Assembly: GCF_029080175.1 (NCBI RefSeq)
Contig: NZ_JARFJC010000022.1
Source of the DNA: Luteipulveratus flavus
Lineage (GTDB): Bacteria > Actinomycetota > Actinomycetes > Actinomycetales > Dermatophilaceae
Length of the DNA: 64,000 nt
Strand: one strand, 5' to 3'
How positions within the stretch are numbered: the stretch's first letter is position 1; every line of letters starts with the position of its first letter. The notes beneath the pieces are model-generated. The model had not been told where the DNA came from. It saw only the letters and a list, made by a program, of their open reading frames with translations, and searched no databases. This document shows, one piece after another, positions 33,427-41,272 of the stretch. Position numbers and translations under genes: made by a program.

Positions 33427-34382
33427 CAGGACCGGTCGCGCAGGTAGGTGGCTACGGCGATCCGGGCCTTGACCGGGCCGGGCACGCGGACCCGTTGCCG
33501 CAGGATCTCGGTGGCCGGCGTCGCGCGCAGCCGCTCGGCCAGGTCGGTGAAGACCGCGTGCGCCACCGCGACTGCTGAGCGGCTGCTGTCGGGGAGCAGG
33601 GTGACCGCGGTCATCGCCGTGGCGAGGTCGGCGTCGATGTCGTCCAGCAGCAGGTTCTTCTGTGCCTCGGTCAGCTGCTCGGGCCGGACGTCGGGGAAGT
33701 AGCGGCGGCCGCGCAGCCGGTAGTCCTCGGCGAGGTCGCGCAGGAAGTTGACCTTCTGGAAGGCCGCGCCCAGGGCCTGGGCGCCGGGAGCGAGCCGGTC
33801 GTACGCGTCGCGGTCGTACCCCTCGTCGTGGCCCGGCGTGGCGAGGAAGGCCTTGAGGCACATCAGGCCGACGACCTCGGCGGACCCGTAGACGTACCGC
33901 GCGAAGCTCTCGGCGTCGTGCTCGCGCACCGTCAGGTCCGTGCGCATGGACGCGAAGAACGGTGTCACGAGATCGGCGCCGATGCCGCACTCGCGGGCCG
34001 TCGCGGCGAACGCGTGCACCACCAGGTTCGAGCTGTAGCCCTGGGCCAGGGCGTCGGTGGTCTCCAGCTCCAGCCGGTCCAGCACCTCGGCCGCGCGGTC
34101 GGGGTGGCTGACGCCCATCCGCCCGTCCACCACCTCGTCGGCGAGCCGGACCAGGGCGTACACCGCGGCGATGCGGTCGCGGACCGGCTGCTGCAGCAGC
34201 CGGCTGGCCAGCCCGAAGGAGGAGGAGTACGCGCGGATCACCGAGGCGGCCGCGTCGCGGGCCACGTCGTCGTAGAGCCGTTCGTCGTAGAGGTCCTGGC
34301 CGTCGACCGGCGGCTGCCCGGACCGACCCGGCCAGGAGAGGCGCCGGGTCCGGCGCAGCGGCATGGACACCCGCAGGCTCAT
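33426..34382 (-). CDS. crtB: Phytoene/squalene synthase (head-to-head prenyl condensation)
   Basis: 318-aa trans-isoprenyl diphosphate synthase of the phytoene/squalene family, condensing two GGPP (or FPP) molecules. The first Asp-rich motif ADEVVD is at 81-86. The second region reads FLRDLAEDYRLRGRRYFP near 214-231. SSSFGLASRLL and RYVYGSAEVVGLMCLKAF are also present, all typical of CrtB. It is the committed step of the operon. The ATG at 34382 overlaps the stop of a 52-codon ORF (ATGA). CrtB versus CrtM cannot be settled from motifs; actinobacterial relatives usually make C40 phytoene. Confidence 0.88.
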   Translation of the reverse strand: MSLRVSMPLRRTRRLSWPGRSGQPPVDGQDLYDERLYDDVARDAAASVIRAYSSSFGLASRLLQQPVRDRIAAVYALVRLADEVVDGRMGVSHPDRAAEVLDRLELETTDALAQGYSSNLVVHAFAATARECGIGADLVTPFFASMRTDLTVREHDAESFARYVYGSAEVVGLMCLKAFLATPGHDEGYDRDAYDRLAPGAQALGAAFQKVNFLRDLAEDYRLRGRRYFPDVRPEQLTEAQKNLLLDDIDADLATAMTAVTLLPDSSRSAVAVAHAVFTDLAERLRATPATEILRQRVRVPGPVKARIAVATYLRDRS

Positions 34383-34537
34383 GCTGCGGCCTGCCGCGGC
34401 GGCTGGATGGGGTCGGGCAGGTGCCTCGTCACGGCTGGGTCCACACCGAGCAACGCTATCTCGCGGGCGGCGCCCAGCAGGGCAAGGCCGCCGGCGAGGA
34501 TCCCGCCGGCCGCGCGGAGGGGGCAGGATCCGGTCAT
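34379..34537 (-). CDS. Small coupled ORF in the carotenoid operon (52 aa)
   Basis: 52-aa ORF MTGSCPLRAAGG... with one hydrophobic, Leu/Ala-rich segment (about residues 9-31) and a Pro-rich basic tail ending PPRQAAA. Its ATG at 34537 overlaps the PAP2 stop by 4 bp (ATGA) and its stop overlaps the crtB start by 4 bp (ATGA). GAGGTGAG lies 3-5 nt upstream of the ATG. This double coupling makes it likely to be translated. No family recognised. It may be a small membrane-associated partner of the synthase or just a coupling device. Confidence 0.6.
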   Translation of the reverse strand: MTGSCPLRAAGGILAGGLALLGAAREIALLGVDPAVTRHLPDPIQPPRQAAA

Positions 34538-35436
34538 GTGCTCACCTCGGTCCGGCGTGGACGGTCGTGGGGCGTTCGGGTGCCGATGGACCGGTGGCTG
34601 CGGCCTGTGCGATGCGTGGCTCGGGCCACCGTGACAGCGACCACGGCCGTGGCCCAGCCCGCGACGACGTCGATCACGTAGTGCTCGCCGGTGTACACCA
34701 GCGCGACCGCCATCACCGCCGCGTACGCCGCGAGCGCGGCGCGCCACGGCCACCGCAGTACCGGCCACAGGAAGAGCAGGAGGAGCACCGGGGTCGCCGC
34801 GTGCAGGGACGGCACCGCCGCGACCGGGTTGCTGCCGGCCTGGCCGTCGCCGAGCAGGTGCCGTACGAGCGGCAGACCGAGCGCGTCCCAGCCGAGGCCG
34901 GAGATGCGCCGCACCGGGGCGACGGCGCCCTGCTGCGAGGCGAGCCACGGGGGAGCGGCCGGGTACACCGCGTACAGGAGCATGCCGACCGCGGTGAGGG
35001 TCAGCACCGCCGTGATCCACGCGCGGAACCGGTCGCGGTAGTGCAGCCACACCAGCGCCGTGCCCACGGGCAGGACGACGAAGTGACTGACGTAGACGAG
35101 CGCGGCCACCGCGTCGTACCAGTGCGCACCGCCCCCGACGAGCCGCTGCTGGAGCCACGCCGACGGGACGACGCCGAAGACCGCCCGGTCGACGGCCGGC
35201 GGCGCCGTGACGTGCAGCCCGAACCCGAGCCGGTTCGTCACGCCCTGCCGCGGCCGTGCCGTGATCGGCGCGCTGATCCACTGAGCGAGCACATAGGACA
35301 GCAGGACCAGCGTGAGCGGGGAGCACGCCAGCAGCAGCTGCACCCAGGTCGGCTGCAGCGGCCGGGGCAGACGACGGGCGGGCTCCTCGGCGCTCGCACG
35401 GATCGGCCGAGCCGACGTCCGCCTCATCCGCATCAT
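34534..35436 (-). CDS. PAP2/AUR1-like membrane phosphatase
   Basis: About 300 aa with six hydrophobic helices. PAP2-superfamily motifs are PSLHAATP (motif 2, catalytic His) and YTGEHYVIDVVAGW (motif 3 with His and Asp). Motif 1 is degenerate, as in the inositol phosphotransferase/AUR1-like branch. Such enzymes hydrolyse lipid phosphates or transfer head groups on the outer membrane face. As first gene of the carotenoid operon it could act on prenyl phosphates or on a polar end-group of the pigment (inference). The start was placed at ATG 35436; upstream ATG/GTG codons exist up to 35595 but would overlap the promoter and hairpin. Confidence 0.8.
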   Translation of the reverse strand: MMRMRRTSARPIRASAEEPARRLPRPLQPTWVQLLLACSPLTLVLLSYVLAQWISAPITARPRQGVTNRLGFGLHVTAPPAVDRAVFGVVPSAWLQQRLVGGGAHWYDAVAALVYVSHFVVLPVGTALVWLHYRDRFRAWITAVLTLTAVGMLLYAVYPAAPPWLASQQGAVAPVRRISGLGWDALGLPLVRHLLGDGQAGSNPVAAVPSLHAATPVLLLLFLWPVLRWPWRAALAAYAAVMAVALVYTGEHYVIDVVAGWATAVVAVTVARATHRTGRSHRSIGTRTPHDRPRRTEVST

Positions 35437-35455
35437 CCGCTTCGTGTCGACCCCC

Positions 35456-35479
35456 ACTCGGCCCGTTGCCGGGCCGAGT
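35456..35479 (-). other. Hairpin in the 5' leader of the carotenoid operon
   Basis: Perfect 10-bp stem (35456-35465 with 35470-35479) with a TTGC loop as read on the plus strand. It lies between the -10 box and the PAP2 start codon, 20 nt before the ATG, and could shield or stabilise the leader. Confidence 0.6.
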
Positions 35480-35501
35480 CGTGCCGGTCCGTTTTCTTCG
35501 G

Positions 35502-35526
35502 ATACCCGGTCGTACCCGAATGAACC
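35502..35526 (-). promoter_or_regulatory. Putative SigB/SigF-type promoter of the carotenoid operon
   Basis: Minus strand GGTT (35523-35526), 15 bp, GGGTAT (35502-35507). It lies 66 bp upstream of the PAP2 start. SigF/SigB control of carotenoid genes is known in mycobacteria and Streptomyces. Pattern plus context. Confidence 0.6.
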
Positions 35527-35636
35527 AGCCGCCCGCGCGGAGCCGGTCGAGAGCGGTGCCTGGCCCGCGGATAAGCGTCCGGCCGGCGCCTCCACCGGCG
35601 TTCGGGGGCCGCAGTGTGGACGCGGATGGGCCGCAA

Positions 35637-36275
35637 TCAGGAAGCGACGCGTCTGAGGTCGTCGACGAGGGCGGCGAAGTCGGCGTCGTGGTCGTTCGAC
35701 CGCAGCACCGACGACGGGTGGACGGTGGCCAGCAGGCGCTCGGGCGGCTCGTCCAGTGGCAGCCGGTCCGGCCAGGTCAGCAGCTCACCGCGCCGCTGGG
35801 TCACGCTGAAGTCGGTGCCCAGCACGGCCTTCGCGGCGGTGGCGCCGAGCAGCACGACGGTGCTCGGACGGACGTCCGCCAGCTCCGCGTGGAACCACGG
35901 CACGCACGCCCTCACCTGCCAGCCGGCCGGCGACTTGTGGATCCGCCGCGTGCCGCTGGGCATCGTGAACCGGAAGTGCTTCACCACGTTGGTCCGGTAG
36001 ATCGTCGTGGGGTCCAGCCCGGCCTCGGTGATCGCGCGGACCAGCAGCTTCCCGGCCGGGCCGACGAACGGCTGGCCGGCCTGGTCCTCCTGGTCGCCCG
36101 GCTGCTCGCCGACCATCATCACCCGGGCGTGCGGCGGTCCCTGACCCATGACCGCCTGGATGGCGTTCTCGTACAGGTCGCACCCGCGGCAGCGCTGTAC
36201 GGCGGCGCTCAGCGCGTCGTGGTCGGCGTGCTCGGGCACCCACTGCTCGGCCCCCGGCCAGTCCTTCGCGGTCAT
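35637..36275 (-). CDS. UdgX-type uracil-DNA glycosylase
   Basis: 212-aa uracil-DNA glycosylase of the Fe-S superfamily. Motif A is GEQPGDQED (residues 56-64), the form typical of UdgX rather than the GEAPG of family 4. The insert with TRRIH (109-113) corresponds to the UdgX 'KRRIH' loop, whose histidine (here His113) forms a covalent bond to the abasic site after uracil release. DFSVTQRRGE and VHPSSVLR follow. Fe-S ligands include Cys29, Cys32 and Cys124. Role: tight or covalent capture of uracil in DNA. ATG 36275; a full SigB/F promoter lies 113 bp upstream. Monocistronic. Confidence 0.88.
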   Translation of the reverse strand: MTAKDWPGAEQWVPEHADHDALSAAVQRCRGCDLYENAIQAVMGQGPPHARVMMVGEQPGDQEDQAGQPFVGPAGKLLVRAITEAGLDPTTIYRTNVVKHFRFTMPSGTRRIHKSPAGWQVRACVPWFHAELADVRPSTVVLLGATAAKAVLGTDFSVTQRRGELLTWPDRLPLDEPPERLLATVHPSSVLRSNDHDADFAALVDDLRRVAS

Positions 36276-36387
36276 CGATCCGGCTCCGTTCGCGCTCGTT
36301 CGGGCTGGTGGTGGTCGGCACACATGGGGCAGCCAGGCCGAGCAGGGCGCGGGCCGGTGGCCCGGGCCTGGCTGCGTCCCGTGCGTC

Positions 36388-36412
36388 GTACCCGTCGAGC
36401 GGGAGACGAACC
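36388..36412 (-). promoter_or_regulatory. Putative SigB/SigF-type promoter of the UdgX gene
   Basis: Minus strand GGTT (36409-36412), 15 bp, GGGTAC (36388-36393). It points to the ATG at 36275. Confidence 0.55.
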
Positions 36413-36470
36413 AGGGTTACGGCCCGCCGTCCCGGGTGGGCCGGGCTGGCGGGGCCAGCGGGAGGGGTGG

Positions 36471-37757
36471 TCATGGGGGTGATCCGGAGTTTTGGGTGAG
36501 GTCCCAGGTGACTGCGGTGGGGGTGACGGTGGCGGTGAGGTCGCGGTGGTGGACCAGGGTGTGGTGGTGTCCGCAGAGCAGTGCGGCGTTGCCGAGGTCG
36601 GTCGGGCCGCCGCGGGACCACCATGTGACGTGGTGGGCGTCGCACCACTGGGCGGGGATGGTGCAGCCGGGGTAGGTGCATCCTCGGTCGCGGTGCCACA
36701 GGGCGCGGCGTTGGGCGGGTGTGAAGAGGCGGACCTCGGCGCCGAGGTCGAGGATCTCACCGCGGGAGCCGAGGACGACCGGGATGATGCCGGCGTCGCA
36801 GGCATGGCGGCGGACCTCGGTGGCGGAGAGGACTTCGCCGGTAGCGGTCACGCCGGCGCCGGGCAGGTCGTGGCGGAGCTGGTCGAGGGTCATGGTGACC
36901 AGGACCTGGGCTTTGCTGGTGCGCGGACCGGCGCCGGGGGCGGACACGCCGCGGCGGATGACGTCGATGAGCGCGTCGCCGCGGCGGCGGGCAGGGGTCC
37001 GCAGGTCCGGTTCGCCGTGCGGTCCGGTGACCGGTGCGGACAGTCCGGCGACGGCGGCGTCGAGGATGGCGGCGGCGTCGGGGTCGGCCAGGAACCGGTA
37101 CTCCGCCAGGCCGGCCGGTCCGGGGCGCTTGGTCAGGCCGCGGCCGCGGGCGCGGGCCGCGTGGGCGGCGTCCAGATCGCGCTCGGGCCTCATCAGCTGC
37201 CCGGCATAACGGATCGCGGTGCTCAGCTCGCGCGGCGTGAGTCCGGTCCCGTCGGCGCCGTCGACGGCGGCGTGGACCAGGTCGGTCACCACCTCGGCGA
37301 CCTGCTCGGGGACCGCGACCGGACTCACCTCGGTCTCGAAGCGGGCGAGCTGGTCGGCCTTGCCCGACCCCAGGTGCCCGGCCGTGAACGCCTCCCACAC
37401 CGCGCGGGCGCCGGCCCGGTCACGCGTCGCCGTCAGGCGCAGCACCCTGCTGATGTGGCCGGGGTCGCTGACCGCGGCCCCGCCGCCGCGCTGCTGGCAG
37501 GAGCGCACCCAGTCCACCGCGCCGTAACCGCGCTCGGCGGGCAGCCCGCGCGACACCCCTTCTCGGACGGCGGCGACCTCAAGACGGTCCAGCACCGCCC
37601 GGATCGCCGCGACCGAGCCGACCAACGCCTCGACCTGCTCGCCGGACAGACCCCAGAACGACGCTCCTTCGACGGCGGACAGGCTCGCCACGACAGCCTC
37701 CATCGCCCCGGGCACGGAGTGCGCGGGGGTGGCGGTGGTGAGCGACTGAACGGCCAT
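36471..37757 (-). CDS. DUF222/HNH endonuclease (13E12 repeat family)
   Basis: 428-aa protein with an N-terminal helical DUF222 domain (residues about 20-290) and a C-terminal HNH nuclease: CTYPGCTIPAQWCDAHHV then GNAALLCGHHHTLVHH, with the zinc-binding Cys pairs and catalytic His intact. This is the 13E12-type family, abundant in actinobacteria and often in the LexA regulon; its substrate is unknown. A LexA-type box lies 3 bp before the ATG at 37757, and a SigF-type promoter lies 128 bp upstream. An in-frame ATG at 37772 falls inside the LexA box and is less likely. The family is often multicopy and sometimes mobile; no flanking repeats were seen here. Confidence 0.88.
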   Translation of the reverse strand: MAVQSLTTATPAHSVPGAMEAVVASLSAVEGASFWGLSGEQVEALVGSVAAIRAVLDRLEVAAVREGVSRGLPAERGYGAVDWVRSCQQRGGGAAVSDPGHISRVLRLTATRDRAGARAVWEAFTAGHLGSGKADQLARFETEVSPVAVPEQVAEVVTDLVHAAVDGADGTGLTPRELSTAIRYAGQLMRPERDLDAAHAARARGRGLTKRPGPAGLAEYRFLADPDAAAILDAAVAGLSAPVTGPHGEPDLRTPARRRGDALIDVIRRGVSAPGAGPRTSKAQVLVTMTLDQLRHDLPGAGVTATGEVLSATEVRRHACDAGIIPVVLGSRGEILDLGAEVRLFTPAQRRALWHRDRGCTYPGCTIPAQWCDAHHVTWWSRGGPTDLGNAALLCGHHHTLVHHRDLTATVTPTAVTWDLTQNSGSPP

Positions 37758-37760
37758 GAC

Positions 37761-37776
37761 TCGAACATACATTCGA
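37761..37776. promoter_or_regulatory. LexA/SOS box
   Basis: TCGAACATACATTCGA, 15 of 16 agreement with the actinobacterial SOS box TCGAAC-N4-GTTCGA, immediately upstream of the DUF222-HNH start codon. LexA bound here would block expression until DNA damage. Confidence 0.8.
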
Positions 37777-37884
37777 ACACCGACAGCCGCCGAGAACGCC
37801 TCGGAGCGAGGTGGCGACGCCCGCCGTCGCGGGCCATCGAGCCGCCCAGGATCGGTCGTCCGGCAGGCGTACGACCGTTGCGTC

Positions 37885-37910
37885 CTACCCGATCACGGGG
37901 GTGCACAAAC
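37885..37910 (-). promoter_or_regulatory. Putative SigB/SigF-type promoter of the DUF222-HNH gene
   Basis: Minus strand GTTT (37907-37910), 16 bp, GGGTAG (37885-37890). It overlaps an inverted repeat GTGCA-N7-TGCAC (37901-37917) in the divergent region shared with the sigma gene. Confidence 0.5.
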
Positions 37911-38043
37911 CTTGCACAGCCTGTCGATTTTGTTGAAGGTCTCGTCTAGGGTTTTGACCACGGCGGCGCGCTGAGCGACCGCTGTGGCGGTTGGCCACCG
38001 CCGCAGATCCGGACCCCCGACCGATCCCGAGAAAGGCCCGGCG

Positions 38044-38106
38044 ATGGCAATCTTCCCCGATCTTCGACTGCTCGGCACGCCCCGCGAGAGCGGTGGTTGG
38101 CGATGA
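38044..38106 (+). CDS. Short leader ORF coupled to a sigma factor gene (20 aa)
   Basis: 20-codon ORF, ATG 38044 to TGA 38106, encoding MAIFPDLRLLGTPRESGGWR. GAGAAAGG lies 6 nt upstream. Its stop overlaps the ATG of the sigma gene (ATGA, 38103-38106). The sigma start itself has only a weak site, so its translation probably depends on termination of this leader. It is likely regulatory rather than a functional peptide. Confidence 0.6.
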   Translation: MAIFPDLRLLGTPRESGGWR

Positions 38107-38969
38107 GCACCGCAGCCCTGGAGAGCGCCGGAGCGGGCACGTCCCGGCCGCAGCACGATCACCACCGGAGCGAGGAGCCGGCGCGCCCTGTGCTGCGCGC
38201 CGTACCCGACGAGCTCGACACCGACGGCCTGCTCGCCCTCGCGGAGGCCGCGGCCGACCCGCGCGAGGCGGCTCGGCTCCGCGGCGAGGTGGTCCTCGAG
38301 CACCAGGGCCTCGCTCGCCGGCTGGCGCGCCGGTACGCCGGACGGGGCGTGGAGCAGGAGGACCTCGAGCAGGTCGCGCTGCTGGCCCTGGTCAACGCCA
38401 CGCGGCGGTACCGTCCGGGCGCGCCGTGCGGATTCGTGGGCTACGCCGCACCCACGATCACCGGCGAGATCAAGCGCCACTTCCGTGACCACGGCTGGAC
38501 GGTGCGGCCGCCGCGCTCCCTGCAGGAGACCGTCCAGGGCTGGCGTCGGGCCCGTGAGGAGCTCACCCACCAGCTGGGCCGTACGCCGACCCGCGCCGAG
38601 CTGGCCGACCACCTCGGGGTAGCTGTCCACGTCGTGGCGCAGGCGGAGCAGGTCCACGGCGACTACCACCCGGCGTCACTGCACGCCCCGACGTCGTTCG
38701 ACGCCGACCTCACCCTGGGCGACGCCATCCCCGACGACGCGCCGGACCGGTACGCGGAGGCGGAGACGATGGCCGTCCTCGCGCCCGCGCTGGCCCGGCT
38801 CACCCCGCGGGAGAGGGACATCGTGCGGCTGCGGTTCGTGGAGAACCTCAGCCAGCGACGCATCGGCGAGCAGCTGGGGGTCAGCCAGATGCAGATCTCG
38901 CGGCTGCTGCGCCGCATCCTGGCCACTCTGCGCGAGCAGATCGGCGAGGTCAACGCCCAGCTTGCGTAG
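38103..38969 (+). CDS. SigB/SigF-type RNA polymerase sigma factor
   Basis: 288-aa group-3 sigma-70 factor. An N-terminal non-conserved tail (1-60) precedes region 2 (VLEHQGLARRLARRYAGRG, EDLEQVALLALVNATRRY, GFVGYAAPTITGEIKRHF), region 3 (RPPRSLQE... LADHLGV) and region 4 (RLTPRERDIVRLRFVENLSQ with helix-turn-helix RIGEQLGVSQMQISRLLRRI). This is the SigB/SigF general-stress class, expected to read GTTT-N15-GGGTA promoters. No anti-sigma gene sits next to it. Start ATG 38103; TTG 38097 is in frame but unlikely. Translation appears coupled to the 20-codon leader. Confidence 0.9.
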   Translation: MSTAALESAGAGTSRPQHDHHRSEEPARPVLRAVPDELDTDGLLALAEAAADPREAARLRGEVVLEHQGLARRLARRYAGRGVEQEDLEQVALLALVNATRRYRPGAPCGFVGYAAPTITGEIKRHFRDHGWTVRPPRSLQETVQGWRRAREELTHQLGRTPTRAELADHLGVAVHVVAQAEQVHGDYHPASLHAPTSFDADLTLGDAIPDDAPDRYAEAETMAVLAPALARLTPRERDIVRLRFVENLSQRRIGEQLGVSQMQISRLLRRILATLREQIGEVNAQLA

Positions 38970-39107
38970 AACCCCGCGGCGACGGCTCCGGGAGGCGGCG
39001 GTGCGTCGGCGCTCGCGAGTACGCCTACCCCTCGCGCCGGCCCGCCTTCCTGCGCAGGCGGTGCACTCCGGGTCACACTGGAGCTCCACCTCTCGGAGGG
39101 AGCGGGT

Positions 39108-41174
39108 GTGCTGCTGCGTCGATCCGTGATCATGGTGGTCGTGCTGCTGGCGCTGGTCGCGTCGGCTCCGACCGCCGCTGCCGGACGGGTGGCGCCCGCC
39201 CGCACCACCCTCCCGGCCTCGCCCGCCACGGCACCCGCCGTAACGGCACCCGCCGTAACGGCACATATCGCCACGGCACCCGCCGCTACGGCACCCGCCG
39301 CAACGGCGTCGGAGGACGAGGTGCGGCTCGCCCAGCGGTTCGCCCCGGTGCTCCGGCTGGTCCGCCAGGACCGGCCGTGCGACTCCGGCGAGCCGTACGC
39401 GCCCGCCGACGTCGACGCCTTCCTCGACAACGACACCGTGGCGCTGCGCGGGCCGTGGGGTGCAGACGACCTGATCAAGGTCGGACCGACGGCTCGGGAC
39501 CTGGCCAAGGGGTTGCCCGACTACCACCTGGACTTTCCGGGCGACCCGTTGCGGCCGGGTTGCGACTACGAGCAGTGGGCGCGCTCGGTGACGGGGGGTC
39601 ACCGGCCGACGATGTACGCGCACGTGGTGGCCGACCGCGACCGGCCGGGCCGCCTGGCCCTGCAGTACTGGTTCTTCTACGCGTTCAACGACTTCAACAA
39701 CACCCACGAGGGCGACTGGGAGCTCGTGCAGCTGGAGTTCGACGCCCAGGACGCCGCGACGGCCCTCGCCAGGACCCCCGTACGCCTGGGCTACAGCCAG
39801 CACGAGGGAGTCGAGACGTCCGCGTGGGAGGACCCCAAGCTGGCGATCGTCGGCGGCACGCATCCCGTCGTCTACCCGGCCGCCGGTTCGCACGCGAGCT
39901 ACTACGAGCCGGAGCTGTACCTCGGCCGCTCGGGGCAGCGCGGGTTCGGCTGCGACGACGCCCTCGGGCCGCAGGACGAGCCGGACATGGCGCTGCAGGT
40001 CGTCCCGCAGGACCCGCGCGCGGCCGTGGCCGCCTTCCCGTGGCTGGGCTTCCGCGGCCGGTGGGGTGAGCGCCAGCAGGCGTTCTACAACGGCCCGACC
40101 GGCCCGAACATGAAGGACCGCTGGACCCGGCCGGCCGACTGGGTCGACGAGAACGGCCACGGCACCAGCTACTCCGTACCGGCGGGCGGCCTGTTCGGCA
40201 CCCAGGTCACCGACCTGTTCTGCTCGGGCGTCGGCACCGGATCACGGGTCCTGCGTCGCGCCACCTCCTCGCCGAGCACAGCCCTCGTGCTCGTCGCGAT
40301 CGTGCTCGTGTTCGCGGTGTGGCAGACGCAGCGGACGTCGTGGGAGGGCTCACGGCCGCTACGGGCGGCGCGTCGCCGCTCCTGGGGCCAGACGGTCGCC
40401 GCCGCGGTCCGGATGTACGCGGCCCGTCCCGTGCTGTTCACCAGCGTCGGGCTGCTCACCGTCCCCCTCGTGCTCCTGCTCGCGCTGCTCTCCCGCGCCG
40501 ACCTCGGCGGCCCGGTCATCGGGGGTGGGACGGGTGACGCGTCCGGTGGCATCCGCCTCGGCCTGACGGGCGTCCTGGCATCGGTCGAGATCGGCGTGGT
40601 CATCGTCCTCGTGCAGGCCGCCTCGACCCAGGCGCTCGCCGAGATCGACGCAGGGCGTGACGTGACGGCGTGGTCGGCGTACCGGCTCGCGCTCGCGCGC
40701 TGGCGCCCGCTGCTGATCAGCTGCGTCGTCTGGGCGGCGGCGGTCGGGCTGCTGGTCCTCTCGACGCGGTACACCGTGCTGCTCGCCGTCATCGTGATCG
40801 TGTTGTGGGGACTGTTCGTGCCGGTGCTGATCCTGGAGCGGCGGGGTCCGGTGGCGTCGTTGCGTCGCAGCGCCCGCCTGGTCCTCCCGCGAATGCTGCG
40901 CGTCATCTCGCTGATCGCGGCGGCCGTCGTGCTGGCCGGCGCGACCGGGCCCCTCATCGGCTTCGCGCTGCTGCTGCTGATCCCGAGCCTGCCGTTCGCG
41001 CTGCTCAACCTGCTCAGCGGACTGGTCTACGTCGTCCTCTTCCCCCTCGTGGCGCTGACCACGGCGTACGTCTACTACGACGCCGCGGTGAACGAGGCGC
41101 GTACCGGCGCGGGCGGCCAGGACGTCCTGCCCTCCGAGCTGCCGGACCCGGACCGGGGCGCACGGGCCACCTGA
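39108..41174 (+). CDS. Vps62-like extracytoplasmic domain fused to a multi-TM membrane domain
   Basis: 688-aa membrane protein. A signal peptide (residues 1-25) is followed by an Ala/Thr/Pro repeat linker (ATAPAVTAPAVTAH type; DNA repeats of about 15 bp at 39228-39306). A Vps62-like (DUF946) domain comes next, about 60-385, with LQYWFFYAFNDFNNTHEGDWE and YPAAGSHASYY. The rest has a TM helix at about 392-408 and five or six further helices of a membrane domain (residues 435-670). Vps62 is a yeast vacuolar-sorting-related protein; the bacterial role is unknown. GTG 39108 has GGAGGGAG at 7 nt. Monocistronic. Confidence 0.75.
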   Translation: MLLRRSVIMVVVLLALVASAPTAAAGRVAPARTTLPASPATAPAVTAPAVTAHIATAPAATAPAATASEDEVRLAQRFAPVLRLVRQDRPCDSGEPYAPADVDAFLDNDTVALRGPWGADDLIKVGPTARDLAKGLPDYHLDFPGDPLRPGCDYEQWARSVTGGHRPTMYAHVVADRDRPGRLALQYWFFYAFNDFNNTHEGDWELVQLEFDAQDAATALARTPVRLGYSQHEGVETSAWEDPKLAIVGGTHPVVYPAAGSHASYYEPELYLGRSGQRGFGCDDALGPQDEPDMALQVVPQDPRAAVAAFPWLGFRGRWGERQQAFYNGPTGPNMKDRWTRPADWVDENGHGTSYSVPAGGLFGTQVTDLFCSGVGTGSRVLRRATSSPSTALVLVAIVLVFAVWQTQRTSWEGSRPLRAARRRSWGQTVAAAVRMYAARPVLFTSVGLLTVPLVLLLALLSRADLGGPVIGGGTGDASGGIRLGLTGVLASVEIGVVIVLVQAASTQALAEIDAGRDVTAWSAYRLALARWRPLLISCVVWAAAVGLLVLSTRYTVLLAVIVIVLWGLFVPVLILERRGPVASLRRSARLVLPRMLRVISLIAAAVVLAGATGPLIGFALLLLIPSLPFALLNLLSGLVYVVLFPLVALTTAYVYYDAAVNEARTGAGGQDVLPSELPDPDRGARAT

Positions 41175-41272
41175 CCGGACCTCGGGTCCTCGACCTGCCG
41201 GACCTCGACCACGAGGCGCGGCCGATCGCCACTCCGGACGTCGTCAGCTGACCCAAGGCAGGTCGGCCGGGC

